Shown here piece after piece: positions 7,537 through 15,619 of a stretch of DNA of 25,729 bases (the first letter of the stretch is position 1; every line of letters starts with the position of its first letter). The DNA is from a virus: the IMG/VR virus record IMGVR_UViG_3300037882_000593, positions 1-25,729 of that record. One strand, given 5' to 3'. The notes beneath the pieces were generated by a model, which saw only the letters and a list, made by a program, of their open reading frames with translations, had not been told where the DNA came from and ran no database searches. A program made the position numbers and the translations under genes.

Positions 7537-8409
7537 ATGAACACGACCAATCCCGAAACGGAAGTCGAAACCCAAGAAACTGAAGCTAATCCTGTTGAGG
7601 CAGTCGAAACGGAAGTCAAAGACCAAGCAGAAGAGCAGGATGCCGACCCGGAAGGTGAAACCGAGGAAACCGCCGACGATGAAACCGAAGAGGTTGAAAT
7701 CGAGGGTGAGAAATACGCATTGCCGAAAAAGCTCAAAGACAAGTTCATGATGAATGCGGATTATACCCGTAAAACCAGCGAACTCGCGGAGACAAAAAGG
7801 CAATTCGAGTCTCAACAGGCAGAGGCGAAGCAGACCTTAGAGAAACATAACAAGTATCTCAAGGATTTCGCTGAACTACAGGCAATCGACGGACAATTGC
7901 AGCAATTCGAGAGCGTGAACTGGACGCAGTTAATTAACGACGACCCGATTCAGGCTCAACATTTGCAGGCGCAATTTAACTCGTTGCACATGGCTCGCGG
8001 AAAGCGGGCTAACGATTTATCTCAGAAAATGCAAGAGGACGCTCTGAAAACGCAGCAGGACACTGCCAAGCGCGTACAGGAAGGCCAAGCCAGATTGCAG
8101 CGCGAGATTAGAGACTGGTCGCCGGAGAAAGAAAGGAATCTTCGTGATTACGCCAAGGCGGAATACGGCATAGACGTTCAGGAGAACGAGCTATCCCTTC
8201 TGCCTGGACATACGAAGGCTCTGCATAAAGCCTTTCTTTACGACCAACTCATGAAGAAACAGGCGCAGAAGCCAATAACGCCGGAAGTAAAACCTGTGAG
8301 AGCAGTTGGTGGGGCGGCGAAAGCCACTTCCGCACTTCCATCCGATAAAGACTCCATAGAAGTATGGATGCGTAAGGAGAAGGCGCGTTTGGCGAAGAAG
8401 CAAACGTAA
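7537..8409 (+). CDS. Capsid scaffolding protein (probable)
   Basis: A 290-aa protein directly before the coat gene, the place of the scaffold in P22-like phages. The first 55 residues are extremely acidic (Glu/Asp/Thr-rich). The segment VEIEGEKYALPKKLKDKFM follows, a block I know from putative phage scaffold/head-assembly proteins. Then comes a long charged, Gln-rich helical region (about 80-230) and a basic C-terminus ending in RKEKARLAKKQ. In P22, a basic C-terminal helix-turn-helix of the scaffold binds coat. This basic tail may do the same, by inference. A strong AAGGAG lies seven bases upstream of the ATG. Confidence 0.75.
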   Translation: MNTTNPETEVETQETEANPVEAVETEVKDQAEEQDADPEGETEETADDETEEVEIEGEKYALPKKLKDKFMMNADYTRKTSELAETKRQFESQQAEAKQTLEKHNKYLKDFAELQAIDGQLQQFESVNWTQLINDDPIQAQHLQAQFNSLHMARGKRANDLSQKMQEDALKTQQDTAKRVQEGQARLQREIRDWSPEKERNLRDYAKAEYGIDVQENELSLLPGHTKALHKAFLYDQLMKKQAQKPITPEVKPVRAVGGAAKATSALPSDKDSIEVWMRKEKARLAKKQT

Positions 8410-8429
8410 CCTAACTTTGGAGTAACAAA

Positions 8430-9671
8430 ATGAGTAACTCAATCCTAACGCCTACCGCAGTCACGCGGAAGGCGCTGATGATTCTGCACCAAAAGTGCAA
8501 CTTCATCGGCACAATCAATCGTCAATACGACGATAACTACAAGAACGGCGGTGCATCGACCAATGGTAAAAGCGGCCCGGATTTGAAAATCCGCCTGCCT
8601 AACCAATACACGGTACGCACTGGTGCGGTTATGGATGTTCAGGACACTGCTGAACTCTCCGTGACTCTCACATCTTCGACGCAAAAGGGCGTGGACGTGA
8701 ATTTCACCTCGGCTGACTTAACGCAGTCCTTGGATGATTTCTCCGAACGCATCCTTGACCCGGCGATGTCGGCTTTAGCTGCGGGTTTAGAATCCGACGC
8801 TATGAGCATGTACAAGGATGTGTATCAGGAAGTATCGGACGTTGGCGCTGCTATTTCGGCATCGGGCAGCTTAGCCCATGTGCTGAATGGCGAAAAAGTG
8901 TTGACGGATAGCCTGACGCCGACCTCTAGCCGAACCCTTAACCTGAATACGCGGGATAACGCGGATTTGGTTGGTTCGCTTGCCGGTTTGTTCAATGACC
9001 CCAAGAAAATCAGCTCGAACTTCCGTGAGGGCATGGTGGCCAATGAATTTCTAGGCTATCAAGGGGTTTTCCGCAACACCATCTGGCCGCTTCACACGAC
9101 CGGAACGGACGACGGCACTGGCGATTATCTCGTCAACCAGTCGAGCGTTTCGGAAGGTGCGACGAGCATTACGGTCGGTACTGGTGCGGGTACTTGGAAA
9201 CAGGGTGACATTTTCTACTTCGATTCTGTCAATAGTGTTCACCCGGAAACCAAGGAATCAACCGGCGTACTAGCCCCGTTTGTTGTAACGGCTGATGTTG
9301 GCGTAAGCGCAACCACGATTAACTTCTCACCGGCTCTTTATTCAACCGGCGGGCGGCAGAACGTGAGTGCAATGCCTGCATTGAACGCGAAGCTCAATAA
9401 ACTTGAATCTGACCGCAGCACTGCAATAGGTGCATCGGCGGATTACAAGATTTCGATGGGCTACCATAAAGATGCCTTTGCCTTTGCGACCGCAGATTTA
9501 GTCATGCCGAAAGGTGTGGATTTCTCTGCCCGCGAAGTATTGGACGGCATCTCGCTGCGTGTCGTTCGCCAGTACGACATCAACAACGACAAGCTCCCTT
9601 GTCGTATGGATGTTCTCTACGGCAAAAAGGCGATTCGCCCGCAATTGGCTGTTCGTTACGGCTTCAACTAA
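8430..9671 (+). CDS. Major coat protein, P22 gp5 family
   Basis: A 413-aa protein (P22 coat is 430 aa). The N-terminus SNSILTPTAVTRKALMILHQ is the signature start of P22-type coat proteins. It is followed by the N-arm/E-loop-like block PDLKIRLPNQYTVRTGAVMD and the ERILDPAMSALAAGLESD helix, all in the family order. It would assemble with the scaffold into a T=7-like shell with the HK97 fold. GGAG lies eight bases before the ATG. Codon use is more even and GC-richer than in flanking unknown genes, as expected for a highly expressed protein. Confidence 0.93.
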   Translation: MSNSILTPTAVTRKALMILHQKCNFIGTINRQYDDNYKNGGASTNGKSGPDLKIRLPNQYTVRTGAVMDVQDTAELSVTLTSSTQKGVDVNFTSADLTQSLDDFSERILDPAMSALAAGLESDAMSMYKDVYQEVSDVGAAISASGSLAHVLNGEKVLTDSLTPTSSRTLNLNTRDNADLVGSLAGLFNDPKKISSNFREGMVANEFLGYQGVFRNTIWPLHTTGTDDGTGDYLVNQSSVSEGATSITVGTGAGTWKQGDIFYFDSVNSVHPETKESTGVLAPFVVTADVGVSATTINFSPALYSTGGRQNVSAMPALNAKLNKLESDRSTAIGASADYKISMGYHKDAFAFATADLVMPKGVDFSAREVLDGISLRVVRQYDINNDKLPCRMDVLYGKKAIRPQLAVRYGFN

Positions 9672-9683
9672 TAGGAGGACACT

Positions 9684-9977
9684 ATGACTATCAAGCAACT
9701 TTCTGACGGCAATCCTGACGGAACGGTACTAGGCCAGAGCGATACTGACCTAGTAGGTTTCTACGGGGAAACGCCTCTCGCCCAGCCTTCCGGCTCGGCG
9801 CAGGCAGCGGTTACTGATTTGTCTGCCGGCACTGCCGCAGCTACAAACGGTATCCTGACCATTACCGCTACGTTCGTTTCGAGCGTAGTGGCTAATGCGA
9901 TAGCGACCTTAGCTGCACAGACCAATGCGATTAGAAACGCACTGGTTTCTGTCGGTATCATTAAAGGTTCTGCATGA
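9684..9977 (+). CDS. Small structural protein, possible head decoration or head fibre
   Basis: A 97-aa protein starting TIKQLSDGNPDGTVLGQSDT, followed by DLVGFYGETPLAQPSGS. This 'NPDGTxLGxSxTDxVxFYG' opening is familiar from small phage proteins encoded right after the coat gene and often annotated as head fibre or structural. The C-terminal half is Ala/Thr-rich and could form a trimeric helical bundle (NAIATLAAQTNAIRNAL). An AGGAGG box lies eight bases upstream of the start. The last codons overlap the glycosyltransferase start (ATGA). The decoration role is inferred from position. Confidence 0.6.
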   Translation: MTIKQLSDGNPDGTVLGQSDTDLVGFYGETPLAQPSGSAQAAVTDLSAGTAAATNGILTITATFVSSVVANAIATLAAQTNAIRNALVSVGIIKGSA

Positions 9978-10624
9978 GTGTTTATGTCTCCATTCCTTCC
10001 CATGATAGGAAGGTAACGGTCGAAACTGTTCGTTGTTTATTAAACGAGCAACGGACAGCCGACTCAATGGGACTAAACATGACTATAGCATTTGCCCCCG
10101 GCTGTTCTTTAATTACCCATGCCAGGAATCACGCGGTACAGGATTTTTTGGATAGCGATAGCGACCAATTAATCTTTATCGACAGTGATGTGGCGTGGGA
10201 GCCGGGGGACATGCTTAAACTGCTTACTAATTCAGAGGAATTAGTCGGAGGGGCATATCGCTATAAAGACGAAAACGAAGGCTACCCGGTGGGATGGATG
10301 GATAAACCGGAATTACACGCTGACCCCGTGACGGGGCTGTTAGAAGTCGCCATGTTACCGGCGGGATTTTTGGCGATAAAACGAAGCGTATTTACTAAGC
10401 TAAAAGAGAAATTCCCCGAAAGGGCGTATCAATTCGGGGGCAGGGTTTTTCAGGCGTATTTCCATTGTCCTCCCGGAGATGGAGAGGATGGAGCGTTTTG
10501 TCGTGATTGGCGTGAAGTGGGTGGGAAAGTTTGGTTAGAACCGCGCCTTACTCTTACGCACGTGGATAGCGGTAGAAAATATATAGGAAACATAGGCAAC
10601 TGGCTTAAATCGAGGATAGCATGA
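9974..10624 (+). CDS. GT-A type glycosyltransferase within the head operon
   Basis: A 216-aa enzyme. Its N-terminal strand VYVSIPSHDRKVTVETVRCL and the helix ARNHAVQDFL lead to QLIFIDSDVAWEPGDM, with a textbook DxD motif (D70-S71-D72) that binds the metal and nucleotide sugar. EELVGGAYRYKDE follows the motif. LPAGFLAIKRSVF is a family acceptor-side block. Near the end, DGAFCRDWREVGGKVW carries acidic residues and then His in LTLTHVDSG, a usual third metal ligand. It overlaps both neighbours by ATGA, so it is made in step with the decoration and adaptor proteins. It may glycosylate the virion or the host surface. It is unrelated in detail to the glycosyltransferase at 1356. Confidence 0.85.
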   Translation: MSVYVSIPSHDRKVTVETVRCLLNEQRTADSMGLNMTIAFAPGCSLITHARNHAVQDFLDSDSDQLIFIDSDVAWEPGDMLKLLTNSEELVGGAYRYKDENEGYPVGWMDKPELHADPVTGLLEVAMLPAGFLAIKRSVFTKLKEKFPERAYQFGGRVFQAYFHCPPGDGEDGAFCRDWREVGGKVWLEPRLTLTHVDSGRKYIGNIGNWLKSRIA

Positions 10625-11259
10625 CGATTTCAACATATACAGAGCTAAAAGCCGCCGTTGCCGACTACATGAATCGTAGCGACCTGACTTCGCAGATTGT
10701 CGATTTTATCACGATGGCCGAGGGGGATATAAACACCGTTTCAAGGCTGATTCATCAAGAAACCACCGCGACGGTCACTATAGTCGCGGGACAGGATTAT
10801 AACACCCTCCCCACGGGTTTTCAGGAGGCGATTGATTTTTACTATTCCGATACACTGGAAAAACTAGAGCAGATTCCCTTTGGAAAATTAAACGATTATC
10901 GCCTTCTTTCATCGTCTACTACGAGGCCAGAATATTACGCTGTTTCGGATAAGATTTACTATGAGGCAACGCCTGACGCCGGATACACGGCTAAGATGGC
11001 ATATCTAAAGAAATGGGATATTGCCTCCGATTCTACAAACTGGTTACTGACAAATCATCCCGCTGCGTACTTATACGGGGCTTTAGTACATGCCGAGCCG
11101 TTTCTTGCCAATGACGCGAGAATCGTGACATGGAAGGCCATGTGGCAGGATAAATTGGATATGCTTAATCGCCTGAGTGCTAAAAACCGTGGCAATGCAA
11201 AACTAGGAGTAGATGTCGGCATGGTGACGGGGCGTTATAATATTTACACGGATTGCTGA
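10621..11259 (+). CDS. Head-tail adaptor protein (SU10/P22 gp4-like)
   Basis: A 212-aa protein opening STYTELKAAVADYMNRSDLT, then QIVDFITMAEGDINTVSRLI. This helical start is common to short-tail adaptor proteins, as in SU10 and analogous to P22 gp4. The middle has beta-segments (VTIVAGQDYNTLPTGFQEAI) and ends with HPAAYLYGALVHAEPFLAND and a long helix. Twelve copies would bind under the portal and close the filled head before the tail hub attaches. Its order directly before the gp10-like gene fits P22-type head completion. The start overlaps the preceding stop (ATGA). Confidence 0.82.
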   Translation: MTISTYTELKAAVADYMNRSDLTSQIVDFITMAEGDINTVSRLIHQETTATVTIVAGQDYNTLPTGFQEAIDFYYSDTLEKLEQIPFGKLNDYRLLSSSTTRPEYYAVSDKIYYEATPDAGYTAKMAYLKKWDIASDSTNWLLTNHPAAYLYGALVHAEPFLANDARIVTWKAMWQDKLDMLNRLSAKNRGNAKLGVDVGMVTGRYNIYTDC

Positions 11260-11260
11260 T

Positions 11261-12736
11261 ATGCTGATAGAGTTCGGGGAATATTTACCGGATTTGCCGA
11301 GCTTGGGAAACCCAGGTCTTGTTACTGCTAAGAACGTATTACCGAGGGAAAACAGTTACGACCAGTTTCCCGGATTGTCGGAGTTATACGATGCGCTTTC
11401 AGTTAGATGTTACGGGGCTTTCGGGACTCGCGATGTCGATGGGAATGCCTTTAATTTCGCCGGGGATGACACAAATTTATACAACCTTCAGGCTGGTGTA
11501 TGGACGGACGTAAGCGGTGCGACATACGCTACCCCTAGCGATGGGTTTTGGAGATTTACGCAGTATGGACGTAACGTCATGGCGACGAATTACGGAAACG
11601 CCATACAAAACTGGCTGATGGGTACGAGTTCGGCTTTTGCTAATTTGGGAGGCTCACCCCCGAAGGCACGTTATATCACCACGGTCAAGGATTTTGTGCT
11701 TCTGGGGAACATAGACGATGCTGTAGATGGCGCTGTGCCTAACCGTATTCATTGGTCGGCTTTGGGCGACCCTACGGACTGGACACCGGACGCTGCTACG
11801 CAATCCGACTTCCGAAACCTCGATGCCTCTAAGGGATGGGTGACACAGGTTGTCGGTGGTGAATATTTTACGGTATTTCAGGAGCGGGCTATTTCTCGCG
11901 GGAGTTATGTCGGCTCCCCGATAGTGTTTCAGGTTGACGAGGTAGAAAGCGGCAGGGGTACTCAAGCACAGGGAAGCGTTGCAAAATTCGGTAATCTTTT
12001 GCCGTATTTAGGTCTTGACGGGTTTTATATTCACAACGGGCAATCCTCGGAGCCTATCGGGGCGGGTAAGGTAGACAAGACATTCTACGCTGATTTAGAC
12101 CAGAATTATTACTACAGAATCACGTCCATTATCGACCCGATTAATAAATTATACATGATGGCCTATCCCGGCGCGGGTAATACCGCTGGGCGACCTAACA
12201 AGATAATGATTTTCAATTTCTCGCCTAATGCAAGAAAGAGGTGGGCTTATGCGGAGGTTGATACCGACGTTATATTTCCGTTTGTATCTCCGGGTTATAC
12301 GCTTGATGAACTGGATGCGTTCGGTAACATGGACACTCTGGCTTTCTCTTTAGACAGTCGGGTGTGGACGGGTAATTCCTCTATTCTGGCGGCGTTCAAC
12401 TCAAATAAGAAACTCGCTACGTTTACCGGCGATGCCTTAAGTGCTATTCTGCAAACCGGAGAGGTGAATTTGCTCGCGGGCTACCGTGCGCTTGTTACAT
12501 TGCTCAAGCCCCTTATTACGGGGGCCAGTGCGGCTGTGACAATGAACACGATAACCCGAAACACACGGCAGGAAAGCCAGACGGTGAGTTCGCCTATTTC
12601 CCTTAATGGAACGGGGAACGCGCCTTGCAGAAGTAATGCGTTTTATCACGGCTTCCGGGCGAATATATCCGGCGGGTTTGATGAAGCGCAGGGGATTATT
12701 ATACCGGATGAGTCAATTTCACGGCAGGGGATGTGA
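11261..12736 (+). CDS. Tail hub / packaged-DNA stabilisation protein, P22 gp10-like
   Basis: A 491-aa beta-rich protein, close to P22 gp10 (472 aa). It begins LIEFGEYLPDLPSLGNPGL, the normal start of this family ('PDLPsxxnPG...'). It then carries repeated beta-propeller-like segments, including HWSALGDPTDWTPDAATQSD and YFTVFQERAISRGSYVG, which I recognise as family blocks. It plugs the channel after packaging and forms the tube or nozzle of the short tail. It starts one base after the adaptor stop and ends in a TGATG junction with the next gene. Confidence 0.85.
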   Translation: MLIEFGEYLPDLPSLGNPGLVTAKNVLPRENSYDQFPGLSELYDALSVRCYGAFGTRDVDGNAFNFAGDDTNLYNLQAGVWTDVSGATYATPSDGFWRFTQYGRNVMATNYGNAIQNWLMGTSSAFANLGGSPPKARYITTVKDFVLLGNIDDAVDGAVPNRIHWSALGDPTDWTPDAATQSDFRNLDASKGWVTQVVGGEYFTVFQERAISRGSYVGSPIVFQVDEVESGRGTQAQGSVAKFGNLLPYLGLDGFYIHNGQSSEPIGAGKVDKTFYADLDQNYYYRITSIIDPINKLYMMAYPGAGNTAGRPNKIMIFNFSPNARKRWAYAEVDTDVIFPFVSPGYTLDELDAFGNMDTLAFSLDSRVWTGNSSILAAFNSNKKLATFTGDALSAILQTGEVNLLAGYRALVTLLKPLITGASAAVTMNTITRNTRQESQTVSSPISLNGTGNAPCRSNAFYHGFRANISGGFDEAQGIIIPDESISRQGM

Positions 12737-13083
12737 TGAGTGACTTTGAGGGCGTACCCCCGCACATGGCCGACACTAACGAATGGTGCAGGCGCATTGC
12801 TTTGATATTGAACCGGACGCTCACCGGGAAGATGAACTGCACGGGTACGGTTACGCTGACGGCAAATGCCGCGAGTACGGTAGTCACACTGGCAAAAGGC
12901 CGGTTAGGGCAAAACACGGTTATAAAGTTCGACCCGCTCACGGCTAATGCGGCGGCGGATTTATACGGCGGCGGGATGTACGTCACAACGGCCAATCGGG
13001 ACGTTTTAGATAATCAGTTCACCATCACGCATCCTAACACTGCCGCAGTTGATAAATCCTTTCGTTTTGCTCTCGTAGGCTGA
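12736..13083 (+). CDS. Small tail/structural protein
   Basis: A 115-aa protein. An upstream GTG at 12733 is in frame, but the ATG at 12736 in the TGATG junction is preferred. The N-terminal 30 residues are helical (TNEWCRRIALILNRTL). The rest is a beta-rich, Ala/Thr/Asn-rich domain: TVTLTANAASTVVTLAKGRLG, with NQFTITHPNTAAVD near the end. Such small proteins recur after the gp10-like gene in related phages and probably form a small trimeric beta domain on the tail, but I know no assigned function. It ends in a TGATG overlap with the next gene. Confidence 0.6.
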   Translation: MSDFEGVPPHMADTNEWCRRIALILNRTLTGKMNCTGTVTLTANAASTVVTLAKGRLGQNTVIKFDPLTANAAADLYGGGMYVTTANRDVLDNQFTITHPNTAAVDKSFRFALVG

Positions 13084-13493
13084 TGTTTACCGGGGTTACG
13101 CACGAACACATTGATGAGGTGTGGCCGGAAGTTTTGCCGTGGGTTGAGCAAGCGTGTGGAAGGATGCGGGGACGGTATGAATCGCCCCACATAAAAGAGC
13201 GTTTAATTAGTGGTGCAATGCAGCTTTGGGTTTACCGAAATGCACATGGCGTGGCAGCTATTTGTGTAACACACATTGAAACATATCCGACAGGAAAAAA
13301 ATATTGCCGGATTTTCATTGGTACAGGACGGAAGCGCCGGGAGTGGCAGCAATACGTTTTCGTTATTGAGGCGTGGGCTAAATCTATTTTTTGCAATGGG
13401 TGTGAATCGTTCGCCCGCATCGGCTGGTGGCGGGCGTTCTTTAAATCAATTGGGTGGCAGCGCACTCATGAAATAATTGAAAAGGAGTTCTAG
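13083..13493 (+). CDS. GNAT-like internal virion protein A analogue
   Basis: A 136-aa protein with GNAT-fold features: QLWVYRNAHGVAAICVTHIE (two strands), a basic IGTGRKRREWQQYVFVIEAW segment in place of the acetyl-CoA loop and helix, then ARIGWWRAFFKSIGW, the closing strand-helix. In T7-like phages the acetyltransferase-like gp13 is encoded directly before the internal core proteins, and this gene has the same relative position. The usual R/Q-x-x-G-x-G/A acetyl-CoA loop is present only as TGRKRR, so catalysis is doubtful and a structural or assembly role is more likely. Both junctions are tight. Confidence 0.6.
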   Translation: MFTGVTHEHIDEVWPEVLPWVEQACGRMRGRYESPHIKERLISGAMQLWVYRNAHGVAAICVTHIETYPTGKKYCRIFIGTGRKRREWQQYVFVIEAWAKSIFCNGCESFARIGWWRAFFKSIGWQRTHEIIEKEF

Positions 13494-13494
13494 T

Positions 13495-14346
13495 ATGGGA
13501 TTTGGCGGCGGAGGCGGTGGTTCGACCACTTCAACAGTAACGAACAAGGCCGACCCTTGGGAGGGGATTCAGTCTTATCTGAAACAGGCCGCTGGTGACA
13601 TTGGAAATCTATATGATTCGGGAAAATTACAATATGAGTATTTTCCCGGTTCAACCATAGCACCGCAGTCACAGGCCACAAAGGATGCGCTGCAAAAGCA
13701 GATTGACCTAGGAATGAACGGCTCTGCTTTGACGAATCAGGCCAAAGATTTCACATCGGGAATACTAGCCGGGAACGACTTAAACCCAGACAGCAATCCG
13801 TATCTTAAAAACTACGTTGACCAAGCCATGAATCAAGTCAAGGGCAAGGTGAACAGCACCTTTGCCAGCGGTGGAACAGGGGCTTACGGTAGTGGTATTA
13901 ATACGCAAGTTCTAGGCAAGGAGCTAGGCAACACCGCCGGGAATATTTACGGGCAGGCTTATCAACAAGGAAAGCAGAACCAGCTTGCGGCAGCAGATTT
14001 GACTAACAAATTCGCCGGTCAGGACTTCCTTAACCTTGGGCAGCTTCAGTCCGCCGGCGCAGCGCAAGACCAATACGGCCAGAGCCAGCTAAACGAGCAA
14101 ATCAACAAGTTTAATTTTGACCAGCAATCACCGACCAACGCCTTGAAGAATTTCATCGGGCTACTTAACCAAACCGGCGGGCAATATGGACAGAGCCAAG
14201 GCACTACCGCACAGCCTTATTACGGTGGCGGTAGCGGTGTAAATGCTCTTGGTCTGCTGGGAAGCCTAGGCGGTAGCTTCTTCGGGCCATTTGGTAGTGC
14301 TGCTGGCGGCGCAGCAGGAAACTGGCTAAGTGGATTATTCAGCTAG
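13495..14346 (+). CDS. Internal virion / ejection protein (Gly-rich N-terminus)
   Basis: A 283-aa protein. The open frame begins earlier with a TTG, but AAGGAG sits seven bases before the ATG at 13495, which I choose. It starts MGFGGGGGGSTTSTVTNKAD and continues PWEGIQSYLKQAAGDIGNLY and YFPGSTIAPQSQATKDALQ, a set of blocks common in phage virion proteins next to DNA-ejection genes. The middle is Gln/Asn-rich and helical. The end (LGLLGSLGGSFFGPFGSAAGG) is a Gly-rich hydrophobic tail able to insert in membranes. It probably travels inside the virion and enters the envelope with the DNA, like T7 gp14, by analogy. Its stop overlaps the opposite-strand lipoprotein stop by two to three bases. Confidence 0.65.
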   Translation: MGFGGGGGGSTTSTVTNKADPWEGIQSYLKQAAGDIGNLYDSGKLQYEYFPGSTIAPQSQATKDALQKQIDLGMNGSALTNQAKDFTSGILAGNDLNPDSNPYLKNYVDQAMNQVKGKVNSTFASGGTGAYGSGINTQVLGKELGNTAGNIYGQAYQQGKQNQLAAADLTNKFAGQDFLNLGQLQSAGAAQDQYGQSQLNEQINKFNFDQQSPTNALKNFIGLLNQTGGQYGQSQGTTAQPYYGGGSGVNALGLLGSLGGSFFGPFGSAAGGAAGNWLSGLFS

Positions 14347-14597
14347 TAGCACTGCACGTTAGTCCATATGCCGGTTTTGTGCGCGATACACTGCACAGGA
14401 GGCTGGGCGATAGGAGCATAATTGTTTGGCTGGTAGCCGTTGTTTATAAGCACGGCATCTGCCAGAACGTTTTTCGGATAAGGCGAAGGCTGGTTAGCTT
14501 GAAGCAAGGCATTACCAAAATTCTGCATAGCGTTCGGCTGACCATAAGGCTGCGGAGCGCAGGCACAGACTAAAAATATGAGCGGTAAAAATCGCAT
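14343..14597 (-). CDS. Small lipoprotein moron, function unknown
   Basis: An 84-aa protein on the minus strand inside the + strand virion operon. MRFLPLIFLVCACAPQP is a signal sequence with a lipobox-like L-V-C-A-C, so the mature protein would be an outer-membrane lipoprotein starting at Cys12 or Cys14. The mature part is Asn/Gln/Pro-rich, with NALLQANQPSPYPK and two Cys pairs near the end (VQCIAHKTGIW, VQCY). The first segment is nearly identical to LLKANQPSPYKK in the adjacent + strand ejection protein. It has its own strong promoter and no Shine-Dalgarno. Small phage lipoproteins with this layout often block superinfection (Llp of T5, Cor of N15-like phages); that role here is inference. 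Confidence 0.72.
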   Translation of the reverse strand: MRFLPLIFLVCACAPQPYGQPNAMQNFGNALLQANQPSPYPKNVLADAVLINNGYQPNNYAPIAQPPVQCIAHKTGIWTNVQCY

Positions 14598-14605
14598 AGT
14601 TCATA

Positions 14606-14634
14606 ATTAAAACATTATTAACGTTTATTGTCAA
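14606..14634 (-). promoter_or_regulatory. Near-consensus sigma70 promoter for the reverse lipoprotein gene
   Basis: On the minus strand a perfect TTGACA (14634-14629), a 17-bp spacer, and TTTAAT (14611-14606, five of six matches to TATAAT). The predicted start is within about two to four bases of the ATG at 14597, so the message would be leaderless or nearly so. This is the best promoter seen in the window. It should be active without phage late factors, for example in a lysogen. Confidence 0.72.
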
Positions 14635-14647
14635 TGGGGATTGATAG

Positions 14648-15619
14648 ATGCCTGGATTTATGGATATATTACAGCAGCTTTTAGGCGGCAATCAGCAGGG
14701 CTTAGGCGCATTAGGAGGCCAGCAGGGCATGATGCAGCCCCAGCAAGGCATGATGGCGCAGCAGCAGTCAAACCCCCTGCGCGACCTATCTCTAGGGCTT
14801 TTGAAGGCCAATCAGCCGTCACCGTATAAAAAGGGATGGTCAGGGCTTTTGGGAGAGGCGGTATTAAACGCAGATGAAATGGGGCAGAAAAGGCAGCAAG
14901 ACCAGTTACAGCAGCTTATGTTACAGGCTAAATTGCGCCAGTCAATGCAGCCGGATTTACCGCAGGGCTACCGCATGAACCCACAGACAGGACAAGCAGA
15001 GCTTGTACCGGGTGTTGACCCTTCTTTTGGTAAGAAGTCAGACCCCTTTGCCAGCCTGATAGCTGGAGCCTATGGGCCGCAAAAGCCCCCTACAGGCTAT
15101 CAATATAGCCCTGATGGAAATTTAACAGCAATACCGGGCGGCCCTGATGACCCTAATTCCCCCAAGCGATTCACTCCCGAACAAGCGGGTAAAGTGAGCA
15201 TGAATCAAAACGCCCTTGATGCCGTAAAGAAGGCAAGGGATATGATGTTAGGTGAGGATGGGAAGGTTGATACTAAGAAACTGCTTTCCGCTCAAATGAA
15301 TCTTCCTAATACTGAGGGAAGGCAAATAAGAAACCTCATGAAAAACGCTATTGAAGCGCAGCTTCGCTTAGAATCTGGGGCTGCTGTTCCCGAAACGGAA
15401 GTAGAGAGGGCTTTAGATAGATTTTTACCGTCTGTTCTCGACTCTGAACCAACAAAATTACAAAAATTTCAACAACTAGAGAATCTCTTAAGCGGTGGAT
15501 TAGGGGCTATGGGTGTTGCGCCAAATCAACCAGCAACGGCATCTAAGCCGGTTAATTTAACAAAAACCGTCGGCGGGAAAACCTACATTCAAGTAAACGG
15601 CGAGTGGTACGAGCAATGA
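14648..15619 (+). CDS. Ejection/internal virion protein with Gln/Met-rich start
   Basis: A 323-aa protein. The first 45 residues are Gln/Gly/Met-rich (QQLLGGNQQGLGALGGQQGM). Next comes LRDLSLGLLKANQPSPYKK and GLLGEAVLNADEMGQKRQQD, a short-helix motif shared with the reverse lipoprotein gene. A helical QDQLQQLMLQAKLRQ region follows, then Pro-rich linkers with two beta-repeat-like pieces (YRMNPQTGQAELVPG and YQYSPDGNLTAIPGG). A charged helical domain lies at about 180-280, and the end KTVGGKTYIQVNGEWYEQ is typical of phage structural proteins. It is likely one of the proteins ejected ahead of the DNA. It overlaps the next gene by four bases. Confidence 0.65.
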   Translation: MPGFMDILQQLLGGNQQGLGALGGQQGMMQPQQGMMAQQQSNPLRDLSLGLLKANQPSPYKKGWSGLLGEAVLNADEMGQKRQQDQLQQLMLQAKLRQSMQPDLPQGYRMNPQTGQAELVPGVDPSFGKKSDPFASLIAGAYGPQKPPTGYQYSPDGNLTAIPGGPDDPNSPKRFTPEQAGKVSMNQNALDAVKKARDMMLGEDGKVDTKKLLSAQMNLPNTEGRQIRNLMKNAIEAQLRLESGAAVPETEVERALDRFLPSVLDSEPTKLQKFQQLENLLSGGLGAMGVAPNQPATASKPVNLTKTVGGKTYIQVNGEWYEQ

